Assembly: GCA_033439685.1 (NCBI GenBank)
Contig: JAUEDM010000005.1
Coordinates: 3,534,001 to 3,598,000 of the forward strand
Direction of reading: 5' to 3'
DNA length: 64,000 bases
Origin: Apodospora peruviana
Taxonomy: Eukaryota; Ascomycota; Sordariomycetes; Sordariales; Lasiosphaeriaceae
Shown: positions 1 through 11,442 of the stretch, piece by piece
Layout: every line of letters starts with the position of its first letter
Numbering within the stretch: position 1 is the stretch's first letter
Notes under the pieces: model-generated
The model's input: the letters and a program-made list of their open reading frames with translations, nothing else
Told to the model about the DNA's origin: nothing
The model's database searches: none
Translations under genes and position numbers: made by a program

Positions 1-384
1 TGAAAGGGGTTTACAACTTCGTTCCAGTGCCCATTTCTTATCAACCGATAAGGCGGCACATAGTCAACAGCGTGGTGTAGGTATCAAGAAACTCAACAGG
101 TTAGGTGAGGCGTGTCTTGTCTTACATGGCTAGTCACCTACCTATCTACCTAGGTTTTCGATTCACTTCATTGTCACAGACAGATATGATGTCGGTTCTA
201 CGTCACATCAAAGCGAGCTTCAGCCGGCAATCACTTCCAAATCGTGTATAAAGTATTCATGCTATTCATACTATTCAACGTCCTCGTCATAGAGAAACCA
301 AAATCTCAAAAGAAAAAAATCAAGGCAATGCGCAATATCCTATTTTGTTCACCCAACCCAGTGGCTCATGTTTCCTTCATCCCC

Positions 385-1215
385 TTAATGCGACGCACCC
401 TCAACCTCGTTCCAGCAATGGCCTCTTGCAACTGCCACAAAGCAGTCGCTGCCCGGAAAAGCCCACTTGTCGTTGTGCTTGTCGCAGTTCTTGTGCGGCC
501 ACCCGTTGTAGTCGATGCACTCCTTGATGGTGCCCTTGGGGCGCGTGCAGCGGCCCTCGTTGATGTTGTACGCGATCGAGCAGACCTTGCCGCCGTGGTT
601 GCTGAAGCAGCTGCCACCGCTACCCTCTCCTCTCTTCGAATGTCCGTGGTGGTCATGGCTATGCGACCCGTGCCGCCAGCCAAAGTCATAGACATGGATA
701 TTTCCGTGCTTGCGGACCACCTCACTCGGCTCAGCGAGGTAGATGATGCCGTCCTTGATGACGTTCGCGCTGACACCAGTGACCTTGTCGGTCTGGTACC
801 GGCCGACGACCTTGCAGTCGCCGTCAATCATGGCGTGCTCGTACTCGCCCATCTGGTTAGCCTCGACAAGCTCGTCGCCGTGGTAGACGAGAGCGTTCTC
901 TACAGGGAAGTAGACGCGCATCTGACGGTCGACGGGGTCATAGTAGGCCATATTCAGCTGGCCCCACTCGTGCGGCCTGTCGGCGATGTTGAATTCAAGC
1001 TGGGCAATCTCGTCAGCCGTCATGGTGATCTTCTTGAAGCCGATTAGCTTGACGGTGTGGTTGGGGTGGTGGAACTGGAGGGTGTTGATGTAGCGGCGCT
1101 CGAAGTTGTGGATGTCGAGGTCACGGCGGGCGACAGAGAGTTTAGGCGAGGTCGGACCACATAGGACTTGGGGAAGGAGGCCAAGGAGACCGAGGATTAG
1201 GGAGAGTGACTTCAT
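385..1215 (-). CDS. Secreted His-rich / Cys-rich protein, 276 aa
   Basis: Single exon. The start is the ATG at 1215, just before a clear signal peptide (MKSLSLILGLLGLLPQVLCG); the 29 codons upstream in frame look like 5' leader. After the signal comes a roughly 180-residue domain without recognisable motifs, then a His-rich run (HGSHSHDHHGHSKR) ending in a KR dibasic site. A C-terminal domain of about 70 residues with seven cysteines follows. An eighth cysteine lies in the central part. The layout suggests a secreted pro-protein from which a Kex2-type protease could release the Cys-rich tail; the His run could bind metal. These are inferences. I do not recognise the family. Extracellular location is well supported, function unknown. 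The long open frame on the opposite strand is an antisense shadow. Confidence 0.8.
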   Translation of the reverse strand: MKSLSLILGLLGLLPQVLCGPTSPKLSVARRDLDIHNFERRYINTLQFHHPNHTVKLIGFKKITMTADEIAQLEFNIADRPHEWGQLNMAYYDPVDRQMRVYFPVENALVYHGDELVEANQMGEYEHAMIDGDCKVVGRYQTDKVTGVSANVIKDGIIYLAEPSEVVRKHGNIHVYDFGWRHGSHSHDHHGHSKRGEGSGGSCFSNHGGKVCSIAYNINEGRCTRPKGTIKECIDYNGWPHKNCDKHNDKWAFPGSDCFVAVARGHCWNEVEGASH

Positions 1216-1302
1216 GATGGTTGTTATGATTGTGAAGAAAGAGAAGAAGTGTTGTTTTGCCTGAGCGCGGTGGGAAGTCTGATATGGGTGAGCGATGAGC
1301 AA

Positions 1303-2600
1303 GGTTCATCGGCCAAGGCATTGGATTTATATCCAGTTCTCGATGTCTAGTCCCGGCTGGTCGGCGTAAAACAAGCCGGACCCTCTTGCCCGGAGACTTG
1401 AAATATTATTACCCGAACTCAACACGCGAGCCTTTGACGGTTATTAGTATCGCATAGTCCATCACAGTCATTTGCAATATCAAGTTGTTCCATTGCAACT
1501 GTGTTACTCTGTTGCATGATTTTTTTTATAGAAAACGCTAAACCTCGTCCTGGCACTCGGTATCGCCGTGGATATTGTTTGCGGTGCAAGAAACGGGGCG
1601 CAGCAGCTGAAAGCCGGGGAAAGTGTGAGGTATCAATGCAGCGGGTAAATCATTAAGCCCGGCTTATAGCCAGCTGAAATTAATTACTTGTATCCCAAAC
1701 ATGCGGCGTACCATAAAATCAGGAGGTGCATCGTAAGACGGGGAAATCGAGATCTAAGAATAAAGTTGTACTAGCCTAGATAGGTGAAATTGAGGTCGAC
1801 TTCTCACCAACATGATTGTCTGTTTTGGTTCTCTTCATGATCCCCTTGTCCAACGATTTACGAAAGACTAACTGGCTATGGGGCACCGGCCCGGACGCCA
1901 ATCGGGTGCACGATTCTCCACTTTCCCCCCAGCTGGGCACCACTCCGGCTCCGGACCGGGCCCGGATGTGTTCATCCTTCAGCGCCCAGTGGAATATGAG
2001 CTATGAGTGACGGACCGGAATAACATTTACCAGCGCAACTAACTTAAAGACGCGTGATTTCCGAGATCTCGCTTCGCACACGGTGGTGCGTAACTGACCG
2101 GCGAGGGACACTATGGCTCTTTGTGTGTCATCATGTCTTGATCTCCGACGTGTCAAGTTGCCGTACACCGAGTCTGCCCGCAATCTCGTCGCTCTCTTTA
2201 CAAGATCATTGTTTATTGCCCACGTATCCCTGACCATTCTCTCTGTGGCCAGAGACAATCCCTCGTGTGGTTGACAAAAAAACATAATACCCATTATCAC
2301 TTGTGCAGTAAGTTGAAGAACACACGTTTGTTTACAATGTGAACGAGAAGAAGCGGCAACATGGACAACAGCTTTGGTTCTACTGTATTAAAGGGACAAA
2401 GACTCGTTCTACTCTTTCATGGAGTGCCGCTGGGCGTAGGGGATGGTGTTCGGCTTCAATTGGTGTAGGAAAAGGCTGTATTTGAAAACGACTCGCCCGC
2501 TGGCCTCAATGAATGAATGGATCTTGAAATTCATTTGACTCTTCTTTATTGTAGGTTCCTATACAAACATTAAACTTTTCGTCTCACTATCCACAGGATA
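1303..2600. other. Intergenic region, no gene seen
   Basis: Only short open frames of low coding quality occur here. The first 150 bases are the likely promoter of the secreted-protein gene on the minus strand. Nothing else could be supported. Confidence 0.5.
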
Positions 2601-2660
2601 CAACAAGGAAGTGTTTCACATAGAAATATGTCTCTTTATTCGTTATTCCGCGAGCAAGTT

Positions 2661-3230
2661 TCAGCTCATACGCTCACCCGTGACGAAAGACAACGACATT
2701 TTGGCCAAACCTTCAGTCCGTATTGCTAGTTCACGCAGAAATACAGCCCGGTAGATCTTGTTGATTGCGTCAAGCGAGTGAGTTCGGACGAAGTCCAAAA
2801 CTTCTTTCAATTGAGTATTAAAATCGTCGAAAGACTCTCGCAGGTTCCTCTTCCCGGCCGTGCCGGTATCGCATTGTCCTATATTCAACTATTTGTCAAA
2901 CTCTGTAATTCTAGGAGGGCATCGTCAGACTTCTCGCAACGTATGAATGCAACACCCATTAGTCAGAAAGCTTCCCGCAGCTGTGCCCCGTTATTATCAG
3001 GTCCACCGCCCAAGCCACCTCCGCTGACTGCTGGTTCAGTCTCAACGGATTTGTTTATCTGTAAATCTGGAAACGACAAACCTTCAGTGCCGCCGACTTC
3101 AACAACAAGCCTGGGACAACTCTATTCCGGTATCCTGGTCCCCGCCCTGGAGGGCCTTTCGTCCAGATTGCGAGCCACTAATGCAAGGCCGCCGTCATTT
3201 ACGAGAGTAAGCCTCGCACTACCACACCGA
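2661..3230 (-). pseudogene. Decayed gene of unknown family
   Basis: On the minus strand one frame reads as protein-like for about 330 bases (2890-3220) but carries four nonsense codons: TAG, TGA, TGA, TAG. It includes EVGGTEGLSFPDLQINKSVE and FIRCEKSDDALLELQSL. A second frame (2661-2888) then gives an open, charged, helix-rich C-terminus with FDDFNTQLKEVLDFVRTHSL and ends at a normal stop. A shift of frame therefore lies near 2885. All four stops are of the type C-to-T change makes from CAG or CGA. The opposite strand is open for 196 codons but has no protein-like character. I read this as the 3' part of a dead gene; family not recognised. Confidence 0.4.
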
Positions 3231-3369
3231 GAGAGTTATCCGTCAATCTCAAAACTTCCCACAGCCTCAAGATCTATATATCGTCAGTACTTCCCTCCAT
3301 ACTCTCCATGCGGCCTGACATATAGTATCCACCAAGCAACCAAGGTTGTTGGCCTCAGGCCAGACTGAA

Positions 3370-4243
3370 AGAGCCGCTCGCAGTTACTCTATAAAGACAG
3401 TCACTGGTTGGCAGGTGGACTAGAAGCTGAAGACAGTGCTTAATCTATATGTACGAATAGACTGTGTGCTCGTGAGCGATAGTAGCAGACTTAGGTAGTC
3501 ATTGAGCGTCTCATACTCTCAGAATGAATTCTACATGGGTGCATGTCGTCTCTTTATGGTTAATCGACCAGTCCAAGCAAAGTTGTATGACTGTAACGGT
3601 TGAGTTCGATGCATGACGTGATCTGCTGGCCCCCGAGACTAATCATAACCGTTGATAAGTCTGGTCAATTTGGACATGTCCCACCTGGCTCACCGATATG
3701 AACCCATACAATCACCACGGTGAAGGAGGGCAGGCTATTTAGTTTTCTTTTTGAACAGTAAGTTTATCTTTTACGATACGGCTTATTAAGAGCGGAAGTC
3801 GTGCTCACTCTTCACTCTTCAACTGACCAATAGAAGTCAACAACCACCGGGGAAGGACCGGGGTTCGGGATCAGTAATCAAGTCTCGGCTGAGAATCACG
3901 GCCCGCGCTGACGATCACTAACCCTTCATTTCACTGCTGCCGCATTTCTACTCCAAAGACTTTGTTGCTTATTCAAGTTTCTTGGTAATGACGATGACAG
4001 GTGTTCATAGCTCTGTTCATGGGTAACTGCAGAGCTCTTCTATGCACGTCTATAAGGCGGATTGATGGTATAAAGAGTTGGCTCAAGCTAAAGGCGCAGA
4101 GAGTTCGAATGGAGACTAATTCATCATCAGCATCAGCACAAGAAGACAATCAAATCACAAGATAACCTCAACAACCACCGGTTCAGCAGACGTCGCAAAC
4201 AGAACTCTTAGCGTCAACAAGCTCGACCAACCACACCATCACA
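3370..4243. other. Intergenic; 5' region of the NmrA-like gene
   Basis: No coding potential seen on either strand. The last 150 bases, rich in CA/AAC, look like the leader of the NmrA-like gene that follows. Confidence 0.45.
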
Positions 4244-5241
4244 GTGGCTCACCGTTTCCCATCAGTAGCTCTCATTGGTGTAAGTTCTCATCCATCACCT
4301 CCCTTCATGTGATTCGTATCCAACACTAACCTTACCTCTTGTCATAAATGATAAAGGCATCAGGCAACCTAGGCCCAGCCATCCTCAACGGCCTTCGTAC
4401 CGCCCAACCCCCATTCAAATCCATCACCGTCCTCACCCGCACAGGCAGCAACACCACCACCACCTACCCGTCAGACATAACCATCAAACAAGTCGACTAC
4501 TCCTCCCCCGAATCCCTCATCTCAGCTCTGACAGGCATAAACGCACTCATCTCAGCAGTCCCCGCCCGGTCAGCCCCTGCCCAGAAACTAATCATCGACG
4601 CCGCCGTCGCTGCAGGCGTCAAATCCTTCGTCCCCTCAGAATTCGGTCTAGACAGCACCAACGCGGCCCTGAACAAAGACTTTGCGGGGCTCTGGACCTC
4701 CAAAGTCGAGATCCAAACTTACCTCGCCGAGCTCAAGTCCGCCGGAAAAATCGACTACGCCCTCATATTCACCGGCCTGTTCCTCGATTGGGGCCTCGAC
4801 GGTTTCCTCGTGGACGTGTATAACAAAACGGTCGAGCTGTGGGACGGCGGAGACACAGTCTTGTCGCTTACCACGCGGGCGAGCATCGCCAAGGCTGTTG
4901 TTGGTGTCTTGTCTGACCAGAGCAAGACGGAAGAGGTCTACAGGATTAAAGATATCAATTTATCGCAGAGGAGGCTGTTTGAGCTGGCCAAGCGGGCGGT
5001 TGGAGAAGAGGAGTGGGCTGTGGCGTGCCTCGATACGGAAACGGCATATGAGCGTTTTAAGGAGAGTTTGAAGGCCGGGAGGCCAGATGGTAGTTATGCG
5101 TTTCTCAAGAGGGCGATTTCGATTGGTGGACATGGGTCGTTGTGGAGCGCTGAGGAGGATGATAGTCAGGTTTTTGGGTTGAGGGAGTGGACTGAGGAGG
5201 ATGTTGTTGAGTTGATTCGGGGTGCTGTGGCGAGGGAGTAA
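4244..5241 (+). CDS. NmrA-like / isoflavone-reductase-like NAD(P)-binding protein, GTG in start position
   Basis: Model join(4244..4279, 4357..5241), 306 aa. The intron 4280-4356 starts GTAAGT, has an ACTAAC branch site and ends AAAG. Spliced, the N-terminus reads (V)AHRFPSVALIGASGNLGPAI, the first beta strand and GxxGxxG loop of an atypical short-chain dehydrogenase. VPSEFG at about residue 127 is typical of the NmrA/PCBER group. No in-frame ATG exists upstream. The codon where ATG is expected is GTG (4244-4246), in the context CACAGTGGCT, one base from a near-ideal start. An in-frame ATG at 4348 lies inside the intron and would serve only an unspliced transcript, losing the first strand. 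The gene either uses a non-ATG start, has lost its start, or has an undetected upstream exon. Probable NAD(P)H-dependent reductase or redox sensor; substrate unknown. Confidence 0.8.
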
Positions 5242-5333
5242 GTAAGGGGGAGGGATCGTGTACAGTGGAAACGAAGATATTGTGTTCATTATTTGCATCA
5301 AGATTTCGTCATATGTTAGACGAAAGGTGACAC

Positions 5334-6227
5334 TTAAAAGAGTGTCGGTTGTATTATATGGAGAGATCTCTCTGAAGTTGGTGGCGGCTTGGTGCAATGC
5401 GCGTATAATGAGAGGGAGGATAAAGAGAAGAGTTGAAGCATAAGGCAAAGACATGAGTTGATTTTTATTTTGTTTCTTCCAATAACCCATCTGACACAAA
5501 CAAGGTGCAGGTAATCTCCATCATGGGCCGAGCAAAGGGGACAATGGATGGCTTTCCCACCGAGGTGGCGGTTCAGGCTATCGAGTCTCGCGAAGGATTT
5601 GCCGCAACGGCAAGCTAGCAGAGCATGACCGGTCTGGCGAGCGTGACTGTACAGCATTGTCCGGGTTGGAAACTGCGTGCGGCAGGTCGGGCAGGTGTTT
5701 GTGTCGGGGAATTGATTCCCATGTCCGCCATCTACCGCGACGCGGGGCTGGTCCGGCACTGCGAAGGCACCGCTAGTTGGGGAAGGCGCTGGTGGAGATA
5801 GCCCGAGTTAAGGTGCGAATTCGAACTGCTGGAACGTCGGGTCAAGGAATTGGACGTCTGTGGCTCGGGTCCCGGTAATGTTAGGGGTTCCTGCTTGGGC
5901 TTGCGACGTGTTGCCAAGGGAGAACGCATGGCCAGAGCTCAGTTTAATGCTCGGCTGGTATCCGCCAGCGAGGCCAGAAAGCAACGTCTCACCGCAGTGG
6001 TAATCTCGGGCATACCCGGATGGCCTCCAAAAGCGGGCCAGCAAAAAAAAAAAAAAAAAAAATCTCACCGCCACTCCCTGGCAATTTGGCTGGAAGGTCG
6101 ACTCGCCGCCAGTATATGCGGGTCCTTCTACGTCGGGAAATTGCGAGTGTTGAAAAAGTGAGGCGGAGGTCCCATAATCCTAGTTGACAGCACTGAAGCT
6201 ATGCTGATTGGCGAAGTACTTCGCCAT
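5334..6227 (-). pseudogene. Zinc-finger (C2H2-like) gene with two in-frame stops
   Basis: Start taken as the ATG at 6227 (context GACCATGGCG). The frame reads MAKYFANQHSFSAVN, then TAG (plus-strand 6180-6182), then DYGTSASLFQHSQFPDVEG to about 6075. A likely intron follows (donor GTGAGA, long T run from the A20 tract at 6043-6062, acceptor ATACCAG). The next exon ends FQQFEFAP, then TAA (5808-5810), then continues in the same frame to two zinc-finger units, CPTCRTQFPTRTMLYSHARQ and CRCGKSFARLDSLNRHLGG, followed by HCPLC. Both stops restore to glutamine if T is read as C. The 3' end is uncertain: the frame stays open to 5334, but the real stop may be near 5500. A DNA-binding role is likely for the ancestral protein. 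Confidence 0.6.
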
Positions 6228-6727
6228 GGTCAAGCAAGTAACTGCCCGGTCTTTGCTCAGCGATTTTGCGGTGGGAAGAGTCGGAGGTGGGAAGGTTTTG
6301 GAGAAGTGTCCAGAGCCGACTGGAGGGACAAACGGCGGGGATCTAAGGTTACCTATATGCTCTGCAGCAGACGTAGCCTGTTGATTCCAAGGAATAAATG
6401 CCTGAAGTACTTGTGAAATAGGGTGGCGAGACAGCCCAAACAGCGCGGAATAGCTGCAGGCAGGACGCACCACCCGGTCATGATGCGTTTTCATTCGTCG
6501 CCATTGCCGACAACGCTGTCTAGAAACATTGAAATTGATGCAGCGGCCAAGCCTTCCAGTAGTCATCCAGACTTTGGGTTGATTTGGCAATTGTATGGCT
6601 GTCTGACATGTAGGGCTCAGACTCTGAGCCGCTGAATCTCTGCCAGTTGCTCGTTGACACCTTCTTCGGCTGGCCATGGTCTCGCTGATACGAACGATTC
6701 TACCACCAAGGACAATAATCGTGCAAG

Positions 6728-8331
6728 ATGTCCCAAGTAATAACGTGGGATGAATGCCACCGCCCATTCAAATCCCGGAAGCAACTTACGTATGTATCAA
6801 TGCCCTTGTTCGCGGTTTCGGACCCCTTCAATAGAATTTGAAGCTAACACCAGCGATAATAGTCAACAACGTCGATCTCATCGTAAGACGCATCTATGTC
6901 TCCAGCGAGAGTGTTCGGCAGGAGAAGCCTCCGGTTGCCTTTAGTACCAAAAGAGATTTGGAACGGCATCGAAAGACACACGTCCCCAACGCGGAGAGGG
7001 TGCCATGCCCTTACTGCACAGGCAGCGTGGGAGGTCTTGACAGCCTGGGAAGACATATCGCAGGGCTGCATCCTGAGGAATTAACCGTTGCCGCGGCGAA
7101 CGGGGACGAAGACTTGGTCAAGAACTTGATTGAAAATGGGGCGGAAATTGATATGACCACCTGGAAGGGTGAAACATTGATGGCGCTGGCAGCTGCGAAC
7201 GGGCATCTTCCTATTGTTGCGTTCCTTCTCGAGCAAGAGGCCCACATCGAGCTCAGCAGTGGTGCCAGTGGTCTGACACCGTTGCATTGGGCCGCTCAGA
7301 ATGGGCATGAGGCGGTTGTTAGGCTGTTACTTGACAGAGGAGCTGGTATTGAAGCCGGGGAAAGAGATTGGGGGTCACCACTAGGGTTGGCGGTTGAGGG
7401 CAGGCACGATGCGACCGTTAAGCTGTTGGTTGAAAAGGGTGCCCACGCCAATTTCGAGGAACTCCCGTGCTCGGCAATTATTATTGGACGTGAGGCCATT
7501 CTTCAACTGTTCATCGACAACGGAGTCGATATCAACAGACGACTCTCTGGTTACCCTGCATCTAAACCTACGCGCCAGTAGAGTTAGTCGCGGAGTATGG
7601 AGTTACCTCTGTCGTCCAGTTTCTGCTTCATAAGGGCACTGAGATTAAGAGAGGACTCACTGGCGATTCATCAGCGTTATATCGTGCATGCCGCAGGTGG
7701 CACTCCGCAACTGCCGACCTCCTACTCGCGAGGGGCGCTGATATCGAGGCGAGAACCCTTACGACCCCACACCGCTATCTCTGGCCGCTGCGAAGGGGCA
7801 TACCGTTGCCGCCAGGCTGTTGTTTGGGAGAGGAGCAGACATTGAGTCAACCTGGAGTGGTCATACCCCGCTATTGCTGGCCAGCCAAAAATGGGCATCT
7901 AGATATTGTTAAACTGTTGCTGATCAAAAGGGGCCAATCTCGAGTGCGTGAGCCCGCGAGGCAAAACTCCGCTACTGTCGGCCACTGAGCAGGGGAATAT
8001 GGATATCGTTGAGTTGTTGCTGAAAGACGGGGCCAACCTCGAAGCCGTGGACCAGTTGTTATATACTCCACTAGCGAAGGCCGATACGAATGGCTCCGTG
8101 GCCTTGGTTGAGCTGTTACTTGGGGCAGGCGCCAACATTGAGTCCAGAAACTAGTTTTGTGGCCCACCGCTAGCCCTGGCTGCTTGAAATGAGAACATAG
8201 GTGTTGTGGAGTTATTGTTGCGCAAGGGAGCCAATGTCGAGTCTTTGGGCAATCACGGGTGGACGCCCTTGGGCCTGGCTACGATGAGGAACGGAAATGA
8301 AGCTGTGATGAATAAACGACTGCAAAGTTAA
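6728..8331 (+). pseudogene. Zinc-finger plus ankyrin-repeat gene, frameshifted
   Basis: Starts MSQVITWDECHRPFKSRKQL at 6728. An intron (6790-6862, GTATGT..CTAAC..AATAG) leads into QQRRSHRKTHLCLQREC. A one-base shift at about 6940 is then needed to reach FSTKRDLERHRKTH and a third finger CPYCTGSVGGLDSLGRHIAG. From about 7080 ankyrin repeats follow (for example TPLHWAAQNGHEAVVRLLLD). The ankyrin frame breaks near 7560, 7760, 7880 and 7940 and meets TAG at about 8152 and TGA at about 8186. The first finger has Trp where the first zinc Cys is expected. This is a dead gene. It is divergently oriented to the other decayed zinc-finger gene just upstream. Confidence 0.7.
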
Positions 8332-9050
8332 GTCCGTAATCTAGATAGATGAAGATAGACGAGAGCATGGAGTTACTTCTTAAAGCTTGGAGGAACTGCC
8401 CGATTTACCTGAGCAGCGTTGATGCTGGATGTCGCGTCTTATAGTCACCTCCCTAGGTACCCACAGGCAGCTGATTTCCTCTCATACACTTGACCTTGCT
8501 CGTACCGGCCTGGTGAATGGGAATGATCATATTGTTGTGTAAATGAGATGACCCCCGGCAAATCAGCCTCGAGAGGCTTGAGCACTGACGATGATGACGT
8601 TCATTCATGGTCTGGCGGCGAAATGTTGACGGGTCCCAGCTCTCAACAGACCTTTAGACTTCACTTATGCCCGAAACTATGCCTACATTGTGCCATGGTC
8701 AAGAGCAGAGCTCCGGTGACTCATTTCGACAAGGTTGGCCATGAAAATGATTTGAACTACCTCACCTCATTCCGTAGGACTCCGAACCACACCGCACAAA
8801 ACGAATGTCACTGTCCTGGATTTGATTGGTTCTTTTCGTTCACTTACCCCGCTCATGTGTGACTCGTGGATCACGACAAACTCCTGATCGTAGCAGAAAT
8901 CCCCCGTCTCCCCGCCTGCCAACTTAAAACAACACAAGCTTGATCCCAGTTAGTACACTAATAATACTAACTTCCAACGTATCAAGTCCTCTCCCGGACA
9001 CACACATACACAGAAAACATAGTGTGACACTCCTCACCTCAACAGGCACA
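8332..9050. other. Intergenic; promoter of the FAD oxidase gene
   Basis: A 104-codon open frame at 8548-8862 has no protein-like features and is not called. The final 100 bases form a CA-rich leader. Confidence 0.45.
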
Positions 9051-10565
9051 ATGTCCATACCCTCTTCCTCCGAATCAGCGCTGCCAGAGCAGGAACCGTC
9101 ATACCTAATCATCGGCGCAGGCGCATTCGGCGCCTCAACAGCTCTCCACCTCATCCGCACCCACCCCAACACATCCATAACACTCGTCGACCGCGACGCG
9201 CACACGGCACCGTTCCGCGTCGCCGCCTCGTGGGACTGGAACAAGGTCATCCGCGCCGACTACTCAGACCCCGAATACTCCAAGCTCGGCGTTGAAGCCC
9301 AGACGCTCTGGCGCAATGACCCAATCTTTCGGGAATGGTACCACGAGAGCGGTGTCGTGTGGATCAAATCCTCCGCAGCAGCTGACGGTGGGACCGATAT
9401 GGAAGGCTTTGTGGATAAGGCAGTGCGGAATTTGAGACAGTTATCTGACGGAAAAGAGGCTGAAGGAATCGAATTACTAAGCGTGGAGGACGCAAAGGCG
9501 GCTTATGGTGGGTTTCTGAGAGGTGCCGATTACACCGGCGTGACCAAGGCGCTCGTCAACAAAAAGAGCGGGTGGGCTGAGGCCAAGGAGGCGCTGCATG
9601 CTACCATTCAAGCTGCGATTGATCTGGGCGTCGAGTATCGCGTTGCCGAGGTAAAGCGGCTGGGTATTGATGGCGGTGCGTGCCAGGGTGTGGTTATCGC
9701 CACTGCTGAGGGGGGTGCTGAGACGACACTCAAGGCGGACAGGGTGGTACTTTGCACTGGGGCATACACGCCGAAGCTTCTCATCGATAGTGCGCCCCGG
9801 TGGGAGGAACTGCATGCCAAAGGCAGAATCGTTGCCATGGCGGTTACCGAAGCGGTGGTGCCGCTAGGGGAGGAGGGACCCAACGTTTTGGGGAGGAGGC
9901 CGCCGGTGGCGATTAATGACAACCCTACCGAGAGAGGTACATTGGCTATTAGTATCTCCCTAGCATGTGTGTGTTGTCGTACTGATATTGCGTACCCTCT
10001 TTAGGCTTCGAGGTTGGCTGCCTCCCGCTACCGGGCATGAACGCTTTTAAGTGCTGGGGCCAGATCATCTTCCGGAACACGGCTACCGACAACGCGTTGT
10101 CGACTCCGCCGCAGAGACCCGACTACGCTCAGTGGGACGTACCCCAAGTCCTGCGAGACGACGTCGGTTGGGCCCTTCGCTCCGTCTTTGGTGAAAGCGA
10201 GGCAACCAGGCCAATGGAGCATTATCGGATTTGCTGGTAAGACCTGCCCTCCTTGTATAGATAATAGAACATACAAAGTAGTATGGATATTGACATTCTT
10301 CAGGGACGCCGTGACGCCGAGCGAGGACTTCATCATATCGCCGCACTCGGCATGCCCGGGTCTGTATATCGCCACGTGCGGATCTTTCCACGGCTTCAAG
10401 TTCCTACCGGTTATAGGTAAATACGTCGTCCAGATGCTGGAGGGACAACTGGACTCTGCGTTGGGAGACAAATGGGCGTGGGGTCGCGAGCTGCCGACTG
10501 TCGTCTCGCACAAGAAATTGTCCAATGTGGAGCTCAGGGACTTGAACAAAGAAAAGCTTTGCTGA
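9051..10565 (+). CDS. FAD-dependent amine oxidase (sarcosine / fructosyl-amino-acid oxidase family), 459 aa
   Basis: Model join(9051..9936, 10005..10236, 10304..10565). The start ATG has context GCACAATGTCC; a longer open frame upstream begins with TTG only. Residues 19-30 (LIIGAGAFGAST) are the Rossmann GxGxxG of the DAO fold. Spliced residues around 372 read RICWDAVTPSEDFIISPH, matching the MSOX/FAOX segment whose Cys carries the covalent flavin. Near the C-terminus GSFHGFKFLPVIGKY is the family signature. Length is typical of fungal amadoriases and saccharopine-oxidase-like proteins. Introns are 68 and 67 nt. One oddity is IATCGSFHG, where the family usually has IATGGSFHG. Expected to oxidise a secondary amine or N-substituted amino acid to an imine with H2O2. 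No peroxisomal SKL-type tail is seen: the protein ends KEKLC. Substrate unknown. Confidence 0.9.
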
Positions 10566-11442
10566 GTGTCGGCAGGTGTCAAATTGTACTGCAAGGGCAG
10601 GACCCAACCGTTGGATTTCTTGATGGAAGTCAGTCGAACCAGATTAGATTCAGAGTTCCAGGCTTCTGCTTGATTGGCGGGAACTACATAAAAGTGGACC
10701 GGGTCCCTTGATGAACAGCGAAAAATATTGGATTGGACGACCAAAAGGAGCTTGGTTCACTGTTATATCACCAGAGCATATCAGCCTTCCAAACCCTTGA
10801 GCAGCAGAATGAAACTGACAGGTACGAGTCAAATTTAATTCCAAACTTCGTCCGGCCGGACACTCAAATAGTCAAACAGAGAAATGCGCTTTCTTCAACT
10901 CCTATACGGACCAATCACGCTCAAAACGCCCTCAGCGTATCGGCCAACTCGAGCGGAGGTACTCACTCCGCCTGAATGTAACCAGGCCAACGATTAACAC
11001 GTTAACCTTAGCGACTCGGAGAATTGTCTTGGAAACTGATTCAGACGGAGTATGCCCTGTTGTTTCAATGAACCTCTGACATATAAACCCATTAATCCTA
11101 AATGCTATTTCGTTGCTTTGCTGCATTGGGGTATCATGTACGTCTCGTAACCTAATGATTCAGCTACTTAACAAAACAAAACAAAACCTTGTTCTTAATA
11201 AACCACCAACTCCCCGCTTCCCAAACCATGCTTTATGTTGCTGTGCATATATATGCCCACTGTCTTTGTATGCTTTAGATCAATAACCCGACCAACCCGC
11301 CAAATTTGAACCTTCGTTTCTCGCCCTTTTTCACGCCTTTAACAAAATAAACCCACCATGTATCCCGAAACCACCAGTCACGTATGTACTCCATCCACTG
11401 TCCAACCAATAACTCACCAGCTGTATGCCGTGGGCTTACTCA
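10566..11442. other. Intergenic region between convergent genes
   Basis: Likely 3' untranslated regions of the FAD oxidase (plus) and the histidine kinase (minus). No other coding sequence could be supported. Confidence 0.5.

Noticed and set aside
244..1047. 267-codon plus-strand frame over the secreted protein gene
   Set aside because: Antisense shadow: Val/Ala/Leu-rich, no signal or domain, while the minus strand has a signal peptide and ordered Cys.
2778..3368. 196-codon plus-strand frame
   Set aside because: No protein-like features and no good start; the minus strand here shows fragments with better coding character.
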